Assembly: GCA_025617745.1 (NCBI GenBank)
Contig: CM046873.1
Span: forward strand, 27,355,410-27,419,409
Direction of reading: 5' to 3'
DNA from: Heliocidaris erythrogramma
Lineage: Eukaryota > Echinodermata > Echinoidea > Camarodonta > Echinometridae
DNA: 64,000 nt
Every line of letters begins with the position of its first letter. Position 1 is the stretch's first letter. Positions 44,433-55,388 of the stretch are shown here, piece after piece. The notes under the pieces are model-generated. The model ran no database searches and was not told the origin of the DNA. It worked only from the letters and a program-made list of their open reading frames with translations. Position numbers and translations under genes: made by a program.

Positions 44433-44676
44433 AATAAGCCAGTTTGTAATTTGAATTTGCGCATGTGCAGATAAAGGTCATTTTGTACTGAGTACTATTG
44501 ACCGTACCCTTTATACGTTTTTATAGTGTGTGAATTACTCCATGCACGCACCAGTATGGTTTCATTTGTAAAAAAAGTAGTGTTTCCACCAAAACAAATG
44601 CGCATGCGCATACAAATCGGGGTGATATCAGGGTCATATGTACTATGTATTAATTACATGTACGAACTGGCTTATT
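44433..44676. mobile_element. Palindromic repeat with AAGCCAGTT ends (copy 2)
   Basis: aataagccagttt at the left and gaactggcttatt at the right; gcgcatgtgcag and gcgcatgcgcat inside. Confidence 0.65.
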
Positions 44677-45089
44677 GAATCATATCAAAATAAAATCAAA
44701 TAAAAAAATTATCACTGACAAAAAGCACTGGTCATGCAAATGAATCTGACATTGGTTGTCATGTTTGTTTTCTCACACGTATTAAAGCAGAAAATGATTA
44801 TACATTACCCTGGACATGTACCACAGCAAGTATTATCCATGAACATGCTAATTGAAAAAGGTAAACCATTTGTAATTTTTTGCATCTTTTTTTAATATTG
44901 TAGTTTGAAATTGAACAAATCTTCTGCAAACTGTACATATTTTCAAGTGACCAGACTTAGCTGTACAGATGTGCTATTGTCTAGTCCCATTTACATGTAC
45001 CAACCTTTTACCATATTTACTCTTTGAAATTTTTTAGCATATCACGTTTTGTACATGTTGTACATATGTTATTTTTGGGTAACCTCCCT

Positions 45090-45356
45090 AGTCATAAGGA
45101 CCGCTATTCATAAGGACTGCTATCCATAACGCGTGACTAAATGAATAGCGGTTTTGTATGAATAGCGGTCCTTCTAAATAGCAAGCAAACCATAGATAAA
45201 TTACCTCGCTATTCATAAGGATCTCCATTCATAAGGACCACTATTCATAACTATTCATAACTATTCATAACTATTCATAACTATTCATAACTATTCATAA
45301 GGACCGCTATTCATAACGCGTGCTAAATCAATAGCGGTTTTCAATGAATAGCGAGC
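45090..45356. mobile_element. Element built of CTATTCATAA words and their inverse
   Basis: It contains exactly six tandem copies of ctattcataa (45241-45300). On both sides are ataaggaccgctattcataa and the inverse gaatagcggtcc / gaatagcggttt, giving long hairpin arms. The segment 44677-45089 shows nothing distinct. Confidence 0.75.
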
Positions 45357-45435
45357 GGACCCCATTATTTTTGCTGAACGAAATCAATTCATCAATCACA
45401 AGTTATCATAAGCATTTCCCTTTATTTTCATCCAG

Positions 45436-45660
45436 CGGAGGCCAATGAGACCATTACCGTCTTTGAATATGACACGACTAGCATGATGTTTACCTGGCCT
45501 ATTGTGACCTCTGACCTCAATGTCACTGTCTCCATTGTACCCGATGATGGAGTCCTTGATCTGAACATTGGTAACAGGAGTGCTCGGGTAACTGGCCTCA
45601 TTCCTGGGAGACTCTATAACATCAGTGTCTATCCTTTCAACTCCATCTCTCAGAGAACGA
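45436..45660 (+). CDS. FN3 unit A17
   Basis: A 75-codon exon (tccag / gtgagt), phase 1-1, compact. MMFTWPIVTSDLNVTV, turn VTGLIPGRLYNISV, ending SQRTS. Four sequons (NET, NVT, NRS, NIS). No in-frame ATG in the first 15 codons. Confidence 0.9.
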
Positions 45661-46266
45661 GTGAGTACATGTATACTGATGTCAGGCCTTGAGTTACCCA
45701 AAAGCCACACAGCAAAGTTAAGGCTGTGGCCTATACAAACTTCTTGGTTCTTGAAATAAGCCCAGGGAATTTGTAGTCAGCAGGAAAAATACCCAAATTG
45801 CACTGTAAAAATAGTAGCTCTACTTGTAGAAGTGCCTCTTGAGTAGACTTTTCCTCACTCATATATAATTTTACCCATGCACTAATGAACTAAAAGTTCA
45901 CTTCTGTGTGGGCCTAAAAAAAATTTTTTTTTAAGTTTCACATATTTCATTTGCTGATGATTTTATGTCTTTTTAATGATATTAATCTTTTTAAAGGGAG
46001 GTAGGGATAAATGCTTCTCTTGGGGCCACTCGAGCCTTGCCATTTTCATATCTAGGGTTGCCCCTCTGACTAGTTTACCCCTAGAACTGCTGATCATCAG
46101 AATCATGTGATGATCATTATGTAGAGATGGATAATCTATCATTTTCATACTAAACCAAATTTTGTTCTACAGCCTTTCTACAGAGTTTGTGTTGTATACT
46201 TTTATGATAACCTTTAAAAAACTGATAAGCAAAAATGCTGACAAGGTTTTCTATTGTACATGTACA
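45661..46266. other. Intron, nothing recognised
   Basis: No clear repeat ends or exon-like frame. Confidence 0.4.
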
Positions 46267-46511
46267 CAGTGGCAGATTTAGGGGGGCACTTCCTGCCCAT
46301 CCCCCCTTTGGAAACACAAGTGGCATACTTTAAGTACACAACTGAAAGTTTGTGCCCCCTCCCCCTTATGAGCTGATGACCTTCTTTTTTTTTGCTTGTC
46401 AGATAATTTTGGAGTAGAAAGACACCAAATCTGATGAACTTTTTTTTGTTGGTTCTCAGGAAGTTTCTGAATATTGTGCCCCTCTTTTAGAAAATCCTGG
46501 ATCTGCCCCTG
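46267..46511. mobile_element. MITE with CAGTGGCAGATTTAGGGG ends
   Basis: cagtggcagatttagggggg at the left and cctggatctgcccctg at the right are inverted repeats. It ends 46 bases before the B17 exon. Confidence 0.75.
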
Positions 46512-46557
46512 CTTTTATACTGCCTTTACACTTATATCACTTCCTCTTTGTACCCAG

Positions 46558-46902
46558 AGCCTATTCCTCCTTTCAACATCTCGCTCTGCTCGGATGTTGC
46601 TGCCACCTATTTCTCGTTCTGTGTGACATTCACCCCACCGGCAGAAGGAGAGTATGATGCCTTCGATGTGTTCACTATGGACGATTTCATGCCAGTGCAG
46701 TTACGAAAACGGAGACGGCGATCTCCATTGTTCAGTCGATTAGGATTCGACATGGTGCAACGCTTGGATAGAAACGAATTCCAAACCGTCATTGACAATC
46801 TTATTCCAAACACAGAATACGTCGTCCTTCTTGAGACTATTAGTGGTGCAGGGGGTATGAACGAGGAATTCAGTGCACCAGCAGAAACTGTTGGCAGAAC
46901 AT
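46558..46902 (+). CDS. FN3 unit B17 with furin-type cleavage site
   Basis: A 115-codon exon (tacccag / gtaagt), phase 1-1, the longest FN3 exon here. Normal A-C strands (EPIPPFNISL, FCVTFTPPAEGEYDAFDV) are followed by an inserted segment with R-K-R-R-R-R-S-P (46704-46727). The domain then resumes with IDNLIPNTEYVVLL and loop TISGAGG. The basic run fits the R-x-[KR]-R furin rule several times over. Cleavage would fall in the C'-E loop and could split the ectodomain into two chains held by the domain fold. B6, the matching unit 11 dyads earlier, has no such insertion. Two cysteines; sequon NIS. Confidence 0.93.
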
Positions 46903-47714
46903 GTAAGTTATTTTGTCTATTGATCACTTTAACTCCAGCTGTGCATTTGTACATGTACATACAGTAGTAAAGTACATGCTTTGTAAAATTCCAACAAAGC
47001 AGTGGACTTTACATTAGTGCTAGTGTACAATCCAGCCAGCTCCGCGGCTGAGTATACATGTACACGTACATCAGAAAGTGCGATAAAAGTCATATGTATA
47101 TATGCAGTCACATGTAGCTTTTTTTATCTACATTACATGTATTATTGTTTAATACAGCTTTCGGCAAGTATATTGCACGCTATTGGATTGTGAACACGTC
47201 TGACAAGGACACATAGACTTTCATTGCAACACCCCTCAATGTCGCTAAAAACAATTTACAAAATTAATTTAAAATGTATGTTAAACGTTCAAGTTTATGT
47301 TATACTCACATGAAATTGATTGCTTGGATGGATTTGTGGAAGTTCAATCACCAGCTAGCCATCAGGCAATGTCCACAGGGAATAAAATTTCAACTTTTGA
47401 CTGCCAAAACCTGTTCATTGCGCTACCGCTTCGCACGGATGTGACCTTTCAAAAAGTGCAGCGCGATTACATTCTGCCATTCGACTGTGGGCAGATGAGG
47501 CAATAAATCATCGTTTTGGGTAAGTTGTAAGTTGGTTAACTAAATTTAACTTAATGAATGCAATCAATCAATAATTGAAGTTTTATTTACATGTAGTTTA
47601 ATTTTCAGATGAAATATATATGTAATTTCAGCGAAAAGCATGTAGTCGCGGTTTGCAACGCTAGAGAATGGGCAGCTCGTACAGCATTGTCACGAAGCAA
47701 CAGCGCTGTGTATA
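46903..47714. other. Intron, nothing recognised
   Basis: A chance frame at 47297-47506 has no domain or splice support. Several acatgta motifs. Confidence 0.4.
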
Positions 47715-47984
47715 CACTATGAACATGAAAACAAAGAGAGCGGACAAAATATACAGCTCCTCATTGTAGCCTCCACAATTGCTCTGGTAGACAAAAAAAC
47801 ATCCCTTCATTGCTATTATGTAAAATAAGTAGAACAGGTGAATATGCATGTGACACCTGTTCTACATACTTTTACATAATATCAATCAAGGGATGTTCTT
47901 TTGTTTACCAGTCAGAGCAATTGTGGAAGGTACAATGAGGAGCTGTATATTTTGTCCGCTTCTTTGTTCGCCATGTTCATAGTG
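47715..47984. mobile_element. Fold-back MITE, CACTATGAACATG family (copy 2)
   Basis: A near-complete palindrome: cactatgaacatg, gcggacaaaatatacagctc and ctcattgtagcctccacaat are all mirrored before the right end catgttcatagtg. The centre is acaggtg...cacctgt, near 47836-47857. Confidence 0.85.
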
Positions 47985-48138
47985 ATTGTTAGGAAGTAAT
48001 GTACAATGTGTACTTATTTTGTTAGAGAGCATTAACTGTCATATCTTTTGTTAGCTCAACTGGTATTTTTAAAGTACAAAAAGCACAACATCAAATTCGC
48101 TCATTTGGATTGTGCATAAAATGTGAACAGTGCATGGC

Positions 48139-48292
48139 CAGGGCCCTGTTTCATAAAACTTGTTAAAAATAACAATATAAGCAATAACTTTTATAAGCTA
48201 CTGAAATCTTTGCATCTGATTGGCTGAAAGCAAATTTGTCTTAGATATGTGTCAGTTGTTATTGAAAATAAGTTTTATGAAACGGGGCCCTG
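48139..48292. mobile_element. Palindromic MITE (copy 5) abutting the A18 acceptor
   Basis: agggccctgtttcataaaac at the left and gttttatgaaacggggccct at the right. Only 18 bases (gttttcttgactttcctag region) separate it from the A18 exon. Confidence 0.8.
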
Positions 48293-48310
48293 TTTTCTTG
48301 ACTTTCCTAG

Positions 48311-48556
48311 TGATGATCGGAGAAACAGAACTCGTCTTTACGGACGTCAACTCGACTTTCTTTAGAGTGTGGTGGAACCGCATCAGCAATTTCACTGGGA
48401 ACTACACCGTTACCGCCCAGCCTGGTGATCAGCAGATTGTGGTGTCTTACGACTCAATCCCTTACGCTGTCTTTGATAATGTGTCTTCCTCAACCATTTA
48501 TGAAGTAAGCGTTGAAACCCCAGTGGCTCCAGCAGCTACTGGAAGTGTGAGAACTG
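48311..48556 (+). CDS. FN3 unit A18
   Basis: An 82-codon exon (tttcctag / gtgagt), phase 1-1. TELVFTDVNSTFFRVWWNRI, then NYTVTAQPG. The turn FDNVSSSTIYEVSV lacks LxPG. Sequons NST, NFT, NYT and NVS. Closest to A7. Confidence 0.9.
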
Positions 48557-48599
48557 GTGAGTGTTTGTAACATGTATTTAAACTTATTAGTATTATTAC

Positions 48600-49100
48600 T
48601 GTTATTATCACATTGTCCACAACCTAATATTCAGTTGGTATATAAAACAGGTACCAAACTTCATCCAGAAATGTAGGGTCATCTCTTTTTGTATTATATT
48701 CAAGTCCTCTCAGTCTTATTGCTCATTTCTTTCCTTCGTAGTTCATGTCCTTCTGCAGGATATGTGCTGTCCTAAGCAGGCTTGCTTTCTGCATTGTTTC
48801 AAAGGACACATCAATCCTAAGATCTGCCAAGAAACTTCTGTGTCTGATTGTCACAGTTCCCACGGCTTCAATCACTATTGGTACTGCCCTTGCCTTTACC
48901 TTCCATCTCCTCTTCTGATCAGCTTCCATGCCAGATCATTGTACTTCTGTATCTTTTCATGCTCTTTACTCAAGGCCTCGCAGTCTCCAGGAATTGCAAT
49001 GTCTTCTCCATCTTCTCCATGAGAATAACATCTGGTCTTACTTGGCTATAACCATGTCTGTTTGGATATTGAAATCCCACTGGATTTTTACATCATCATT
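48600..49100 (-). pseudogene. LINE reverse-transcriptase C-terminal remnant (copy 1)
   Basis: On the minus strand the residues KARAVPIVIEAVGTVT, then ETMQKASLLRTAHILQK, follow the conserved tail seen after LINE reverse transcriptases (PVVIGALGT...IQK.ALLGTAHILRK style). The frame is interrupted further upstream. Decayed. Confidence 0.65.
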
Positions 49101-49600
49101 CTTAATGTTCAGTTGATAGATAAAACAGGAAACGGACTTCGTCCAGAAATCTAGTGTCATCCTTTTTTGTATAGTATTCAACAAGTCCTTTTCTTATTGT
49201 TCATTTCTCTATCTGATTCAAGACTTTTTGCAGGATGTGTGCTGTTCCAAGCATGCTTTACTTCTGTATGGTCTCAAATTTCATGTCGACCCCAAGATCA
49301 ACCAAGAAGCGTTCTTGTCTGACTGCCACAATTGCCCAGGCTCTGATCACTATTGGTACATCCTTCGCCTTCACCTTCCATATCCTTTTTACATGTCCAT
49401 GAAGCTTCCATGCCAGATTGCTGTATATCTGTATCTTTTCATCGTCTTTACTCCAGGCTCTGCAGTCTCATTTCATTTGTCAATCATGAAAACATTTCTT
49501 CTTCTTCTTCACGTGTATGGCGTCTACATGCAATGTAGCGACTCTCCTCCACAGAGGGCATCCACTTAACATCCTATCCAAGGAACGGAGGGTCTTCGAG
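49101..49600 (-). pseudogene. LINE remnant (copy 2, tandem)
   Basis: The same segment as 48600-49100 in the same direction, diverged (tgttcagttgatagataaaa matches attcagttggtatataaaac; caggatgtgtgctgttccaa matches caggatatgtgctgtcctaa). Either a tandem duplication or two insertions of the same element. Confidence 0.6.
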
Positions 49601-49942
49601 AAAGTCAACCTTGCCTACCTGCATCTATAAAACGGGGAAGGGGCTTTTAAACACACGATGTTGGTTTCTGTCTTCTGCCTGATCAATAGGAAATACATGT
49701 ACATGTAATACACAGTACATTGGATCGACTATAGCTTTGCTGTGAAAAGCTGTTCTTATTGTGATGAAGCTTACATGTATGTACATGTAGCAATCAGTGA
49801 TGGAGTGGGACTGGCCAGGACTAACTTCGTGAGTGTCAAACAGCAAACGTGACAGCTTTATTTCTATTACATGTAAGTATCCAGACACATAACCCAAGTC
49901 CATCTGTGTATGTGGAATTTGCCAATTGATTATATCTTGCAG

Positions 49943-50236
49943 ATCCCGATTCGGTCCGAAATCTTGTACTCATGCCCTTTGACGCGATCACACTCATTGC
50001 ATCTTGGGAAGCGCCCGACGTGGTCACCAACTTCAACGAGATTTTGCTTACCCTGTGGACAAATGGTACAGAGGTACGGTCCGCCAGTGTTATGGGCAAC
50101 GTCACTGAGTTCACTTTTGAATGTCTCAAGCCAGATACAGAATACACAGTTGAGATCACCTCCTTGCTGAGAGCGAATGGGCCTTTTGGAGTCCAAAATG
50201 CTACTGAAGAACCACCCAGTGACACTATTTCAACAG
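49943..50236 (+). CDS. FN3 unit B18
   Basis: A 98-codon exon (cttgcag / gtacgt), phase 1-1. DPDSVRNLVL, TLIASWEAPDVVTNFNEIL, turn FECLKPDTEYTVEI, loop LLRANGPFGVQ. Sequons NGT, NVT and NAT. The cysteine before LKPDT and the loop match B7. Confidence 0.93.
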
Positions 50237-50489
50237 GTACGTATACATTCTTGAGAAGAAGCACTTACATTTTGCTGTTTTATAAACTATACTTTTATAC
50301 TATACTTTTATATGCCTTTATATGAATGTATATATTATTATTATATATGCAAAAGTTGAAATGTTCTGCAACAGAGATCCACAAAGACAGTACACTGAAT
50401 AATAATTAAGCACAAATATCAAAAGAAAGATATTTGTATTTTAATACATTTTAATACATTTGTATTTTAATATATACAGCTATTAGCAG

Positions 50490-50602
50490 CTATCATGGCG
50501 GCTGGTCTAGAGCCAGGGTATTAATATGATACTTTGAATTAAGGGCAGTGGAGTATATTTGTATACTGGACATGAGGTTGTGCAATATAAATGGGCATGT
50601 TA
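50490..50602 (+). mobile_element. SINE-like repeat, family 1 (3' end)
   Basis: atcatggcggctggtctaga, gccagggtattaatatgata and tgcaatataaatggg; ends about 16 bases before the A19 exon. Confidence 0.65.
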
Positions 50603-50618
50603 TTATCAATATTTTCAG

Positions 50619-50915
50619 AGGACCTGCATCCATTTAACGAGTCAACACCAACGGTTCATTACAACTCCATAACCTCTACCAGCATTGCCATCCGCTGGGG
50701 ACGCCTGGGCCAAACTGGCTACAGCGTCTGCCTGGTTGAGTACTGCCGCCAGCAGCTGGACGACCCTGTCTGCCTCACCAATGGTTCTGGCTTGTGCAGC
50801 ATTGAGGCAGAGTTTGGCTCCCTGGCCCCTGGTCAGCTCTACGTTGTGTCCTACGAGGACCCCAATGGAGTGCCCCCCAATGGAGAGCCCATGGAACTTG
50901 AGAAAGTCAGAACAA
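50619..50915 (+). CDS. FN3 unit A19, four-cysteine type
   Basis: A 99-codon exon (attttcag / gtgagt), phase 1-1, the longest A unit. IAIRWGRLGQTGYSVCLVEYC, then DPVCLTNGSGLC, turn FGSLAPGQLYVVSY, loop DPNGVPPNGEP. The four cysteines parallel A8. Sequons NES and NGS. Confidence 0.93.
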
Positions 50916-50989
50916 GTGAGTGTCGATAAAATTATATTTTTTTGGCATAAAAGCCACTCAGGGTATCAACAGATAAATTTATGACAGCT

Positions 50990-51137
50990 GGACCCTCTTG
51001 CATAAAAAGTTGCTATTAAACGCAGATCAAAGAATTAAATGCAACTTGATTTTCAACCAATCGGAATCATGTATTTTGGACTTGCGTTTAATTTTTTAAG
51101 TTGTGTTTAAGCGCAGCTTTTTATGCAAGAGGGCCCT
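50990..51137. mobile_element. Palindromic MITE with GGACCCTCTTGCATAAAAAG ends
   Basis: ggaccctcttgcataaaaag at the left and ctttttatgcaagagggccc at the right; it directly abuts the next MITE. Confidence 0.8.
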
Positions 51138-51276
51138 GAGGAGCGTTTCATCGAGCATGTTTGCAGTGATTTCTACTGACAAATTTGCTCTCAGCCAATC
51201 AGATGCAAGGATTTCAGTAGCTTATAACAGTTGTCGGTAAAAAACAATGACAAAACGCTTGTTGAAACGCTCCCCA
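51135..51276. mobile_element. Palindromic MITE, TTTCATAAA family (copy 6)
   Basis: ggagcgtttcatcgagcatg and catgacaaaacgcttgttga-like right arm ending gaaacgctccc; ctcagccaatcagatgcaag centre. Confidence 0.75.
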
Positions 51277-51294
51277 GGTCATTCCAGCAGTCCC

Positions 51295-51592
51295 TGTAAT
51301 GGAGCTTAGCGAAACTAAGTGCCGCGAAAAAAATGCGTCTGGAAACGCAAAATGCATATTGTTGAAAATTCTAAATCTGATTGCGTTAAGGTACATGTAG
51401 CAACATATCATTATGCCAAAGAGAGTGTAAAATACCTCCACCACCTTAATGAGACTTAATATTACCAAAATTTTCATTACAAATGTCAAATTAAAACTTA
51501 AATTCACAAGTAATAACCTACAATTTCGCCTATCACATTCCGGACGTGTCTTTTCGTGCCACTTGGTTTCACTAATAAAAGCTACCTACGAA
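51295..51592. mobile_element. MITE, CGCGGGAAAGACGC family (diverged copy)
   Basis: gagcttagcgaaactaagtg left and tttcactaataaaagctacc right; middle AT-rich. Confidence 0.5.
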
Positions 51593-51951
51593 GAGTTCCA
51601 AGTCGACCCATCTCATTTGTTTGCTGCTTCTCAGATGGTAATGGATATTTCTATTCTGTTAAAAAACAAAAACTAAAGTAGCAAAACTTGCAGTGCAGGC
51701 ATTCACCATTTGGGAAGTATGGTATTGTTTTTTAATCTGCTCTAGATTTCATGGCTTCTCCAGACCACCTATGTAACGCAGAATTAATGACTGGATGGAA
51801 AAATATATGGTGGGCTCCCTCCGTCCGCTTGCTCTTTGTAGCACTTCTCTATTTTTGATTTTCATAATCCAGCTAATTTATGTACTAATATTAAAGAACA
51901 CAAGAACACAGCATAAATAAATAAAGTTGGATACTTTCGTTTCCTCTGCAG

Positions 51952-52245
51952 AGCCCTCAGCACCGTCCTCTGTGACCATTGAAGCCGTCAGCTCTCGTCT
52001 GATTGAGATTCGCTGGAATACTCCGCCAAACATTGCTGAGATGGTTCTCGAGTTTTTCAAGACCGATTCTCCAGGAGAGGCGTGGGAGGGGAGGATCGAC
52101 AATGATGGGGAGTACGATATCCATGGATTGGATGCCGACACAAGTTATACTGTTAGGCTAAGCAGCGTTGGAAGGCCTGGGGCTGGCGATGGCAGTGATG
52201 ACGAGCGTCTGTCAGGCGATCCCCTGGAGAGGATTGTCATGACAA
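51952..52245 (+). CDS. FN3 unit B19
   Basis: A 98-codon exon (cctctgcag / gtaagt), phase 1-1. EPSAPSSVTI, IEIRWNTPPNIAEMVLEFF, turn IHGLDADTSYTVRL, then an extended acidic-glycine loop (GRPGAGDGSDDERLSGDP). No sequon, no cysteine. Confidence 0.93.
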
Positions 52246-52253
52246 GTAAGTAT

Positions 52254-52399
52254 TCAAGTCAAACCCAAGGGAAACAAAAAAAGTGGCCACTGTAGACAGG
52301 TGGCCTTTATAGACAGGTTCTAAGACACATATTACTTGCTATAGGGAGGCAATATAAGTGACCACTATAGACAGGTGGCCACTAAGATAGGTTTGACTT
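52254..52399. mobile_element. MITE, CAGTGAAACCTGTC family (copy 2)
   Basis: tcaagtcaaaccc left and ataggtttgactta right, with ccactatagacaggtggcc inside. It starts nine bases after the B19 exon. Confidence 0.7.
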
Positions 52400-52680
52400 A
52401 TGCTCAAATTTTCAGGCACAGTTTATTTTTTCTGCCCCTAATATACAGTTTGTATCACATTTTCAAGATTTTATTGGCGGCGGATTTTAGTATCGAAGTA
52501 TGCTTAAATGTTCAGGCATAGATGTTTTTCTGCAGTGAACAAATTTAATCAGCTTGAAGAAAAATATCATTGGTGATAAAAAAAAAAGGAATCTGTCAAG
52601 GCAAAAGTAGGAATACAATGTATTTTGTATGCATTTATCCAGACGTTTTCAGAAAAAAAGAGTGGAATCAAAGGTTCATA

Positions 52681-52942
52681 ATGTGATGGTGCATAAAGAC
52701 GTCACTGGGGAAAGATGCAAAGAGCAAAATTTCCAGTTTAGTCTGAGTGTGCTTCTTCTAGATTAAGAATCAGACATATCTGAATAAAGGTTTTCATATT
52801 AATTTGCTCAAAAGGTGAATACTAATTCAACATCCTATTATGTTAGTTCTGCCTCTTTAGAATAAAATTATGATTTTGAATAATTTTGTCATATATGCCT
52901 TTGCCGCGTTTTTACATGCCACAACGTTTCGCTAAATTACCT
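52681..52942. mobile_element. MITE, CGCGGGAAAGACGC family (copy)
   Basis: gcataaagacgtcactgggg left; ccgcgtttttacatgccaca and gtttcgctaaattacctt right. Confidence 0.6.
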
Positions 52943-53228
52943 TCAATGTATATCATTCTGAGTTTGTAATCTGCATTTTTTCGAAAAAGATGTCCCAAAA
53001 TTTCCAAAAAGTTATTTATAGCATCAGCGTTTGAAGTGTTATGTCACATTTAGTATGTACTTGCAGCATACATGTACATGTACATTGTACAGTACATGAA
53101 ACTGAAAAAAAGTATAATTGCAAACTTGAAGATAAGGTGATTTCTTTCTTAAATTTGTTCAATCCTTTCGAAAAAAAATCCCTCCTCTTGATGAAGTTTT
53201 GACCGATTGCTGGATTTATACTGTGCAG

Positions 53229-53489
53229 GTGCAAGGATCTTGTCGGTCGTCAACACACCTAATGCCCTCACTTTCCTGTGGGACGAGCAGCCCAACCCTG
53301 AGACTTTCACAGGCTACATCATCACTTCGTCTGACGGTATCATGGAGGTCATACCGAAGCAGAGCGAGGATACATCATATCAAAGATCCATATCGAACTT
53401 GATTCCAGGGCAGCTCTACACTGTCTCTCTCTTCCTCCAGCCCATCACAACGTTTCCAGATCCCCTGGATATGCTGCTGGTCCGCACAG
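53229..53489 (+). CDS. FN3 unit A20
   Basis: An 87-codon exon (ctgtgcag / gtaaaa), phase 1-1. LTFLWDEQPNPETFTGYIIT, turn ISNLIPGQLYTVSLFL. No sequon, no cysteine. The MEVIPK and SISNLIPG parts align with A9. Confidence 0.92.
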
Positions 53490-53679
53490 GTAAAATTTAA
53501 TAATTAGGAAGCTATCCAACTCCAAACATTTAGTTGTGTGTCTTCCTGTGCTTTGTTGTTGGAGAATTTGACAGCAGCATTTTCCCACTTACCTAATGTA
53601 GTTTCTACAATATGGATCATAAGCATACACGTACATGGTAAGGTTATTATAATTATTTAGTATTATTAAGTATTTGGTG

Positions 53680-53815
53680 TCACCTGCATCTGGGAGGGGG
53701 AAAGCAAATTAAATCACAGTAACCCTCAGGTCTCTTCTCCCCTCTGCCTGAGCTGGATTTGAACAAACTGTCTTTGGCTCGACAGGCAGATCCTTTACTG
53801 ACTAAGCCAAACTCG
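53680..53815 (-). mobile_element. SINE-like repeat, family 2
   Basis: gtcacctgcatctgggaggg, ctcctctg..ctgagctgga and ggcagatcctttactgacta; read on the minus strand it opens with a tRNA-like gtcagtaaaggatctgcc segment. Confidence 0.5.
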
Positions 53816-53994
53816 AATAATGCTTCAGGGTTGTAAACTTCTTATTCCGTTTTCCGGAATCCATAGTCAAGTGTTTTTCATGTTCATTGTTTTTCCTTGG
53901 TTCGATGGTACACTTTAGTATGTCATCACTTTCTGTCTCTTTATGGAAAAGAAATGCAGTGGGGTGAGGGGATAATGTGTACCACTACCAGTAG

Positions 53995-54245
53995 AGGTGT
54001 TGTGGTCTAGTGGATAGGTCACCAGACTGCGGATCACAAGGTACGGGGTTCAAATCCCTGCCTCAGCACTAACGTCCTTTGGCAAGATATTAATCTACGC
54101 TCGACCCAGGTGAAGTAAATGGTACCAGTAGGAGTTACTTCCTTGAACCTTCAGTACATTCATCAGGGCATCTAGGCTGAGCTGGGATGATAATCCAAAC
54201 CTCTTTGGAATCGCATAGAGATCAACATTGGTAAATAAGTGATAC
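53995..54245 (+). mobile_element. tRNA-derived SINE-like repeat, family 1 (fullest copy)
   Basis: A-box-like gtggtctagtggataggtca and B box ggttcaaatccctgcc lie about 35 bases apart, then ggcaagatattaatctacgc and the shared 3' blocks. These spacings match a tRNA-derived head. Confidence 0.75.
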
Positions 54246-54257
54246 GAACTATACAAA

Positions 54258-54308
54258 AACTGAGTATAAGTATTATTATTATTATTAATATTATTATTAT
54301 TATTACTA
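54258..54308. repeat. (ATT)n microsatellite
   Basis: Imperfect (ATT)n, shortly before the B20 acceptor. Confidence 0.7.
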
Positions 54309-54335
54309 CAGTAATTACCTTATTTTGACCCTCAG

Positions 54336-54617
54336 ATCCGAGTCCTCCAAGGTCTCTCCGTGTCATCGATTCCACCATCACCACACTGCGTGTTGAATGG
54401 GACTCACCTGAAAGTGGTCTGTATCGAGGATTTGAAGTGGACATTTCACCAGAAACTGCCCTGCAGGAGCTACCCAGGATCGTGGGTAGTGACATCCGTG
54501 GATTTAGCTTCGTGGGGCTTGAGGACGACACGATGTATACTGTTTCCGTAACAACTATCATGGGGGAAGAAGGATTAGAAGAGAGGAGTACAACGGTTGT
54601 TGAAACGGGAATGACAG
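54336..54617 (+). CDS. FN3 unit B20
   Basis: A 94-codon exon (ctcag / gtaatt), phase 1-1. DPSPPRSLRV, TLRVEWDSPESGLYRGFEV, turn FVGLEDDTMYTVSV, loop IMGEEGLEERS. The GLYRG and IMG elements are shared with B9. No sequon, no cysteine. The first 33 codons lack an in-frame start codon. Confidence 0.93.
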
Positions 54618-54699
54618 GTAATTTGAGTCCAGTAGCTGTCAGTAATAAAGTCGAAACTGGTCTTGGTCTATGTTTTACGGTGATATCTTGATCGCGTTC

Positions 54700-54885
54700 T
54701 TGATCTAAATTTGCCACTCTCCACCCAGGTGAAGTAAATGGGTACCTGGTAGGAAGAATATCCTTGAATGCCTACATGATGGCTTGGTTAAAGCCTGGGT
54801 AATAATATGATACTTTGTATTAAGCACAGTAGAATATATTTGTATAGTAGCTGCGCTATATAAATGGACATATTACTTGTTGCAG
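54700..54885 (+). mobile_element. SINE-like repeat, family 1 (3' part)
   Basis: gccactctccacccaggtga, gtacctggtaggaagaatat, gttaaagcctgggtaataat and agctgcgctatataaatgg. Confidence 0.75.
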
Positions 54886-55388
54886 CAGACACTTCAAAAC
54901 AGGTCTTGCAGGCTTGAAGTTTGGAGATGCACTGAAGTATATTTTAATATAAATTCAAAATGGCTGACAAGTACATAAACAAAAATAACCAATCAGAAGT
55001 CCGCAAGAAGTATGTACCAATGAGAAAAGATAGAATGGGTCATGTGATAACTAAGTCAGGGTTGGATGGTCAGTGAGTCATAGTCATAATAGATGGTATG
55101 GCAGGCAAGGTTCAATGGGCCTGGGAGAGAACAAAAGATTTAAGGTGAATAGGGGTGACAAGAAAGGAATGTGGTTAAGTGGAGCAATGTCCTCAAGAAA
55201 ACAGGTGGAAGGTTGAATAGAGAGAAAATGTAAATAAGAGGGTGAAGTGATCATCTAGACAAATGCTACCTTACAGTATGCAGTGTATGTGAAAGAAATT
55301 GCGAGAATAACGTTGCGTAGCTTAATCAAAGTTCCCCAGAGCTGTCCTCCCTTTTTGAAATTTTTTGCAAAGGCTGAAATAATGTCTC

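Noticed and set aside
47297-47506. A 69-codon open frame in the B17-A18 intron
   Set aside because: No domain, no splice sites in phase, and it lies beside repeat DNA.
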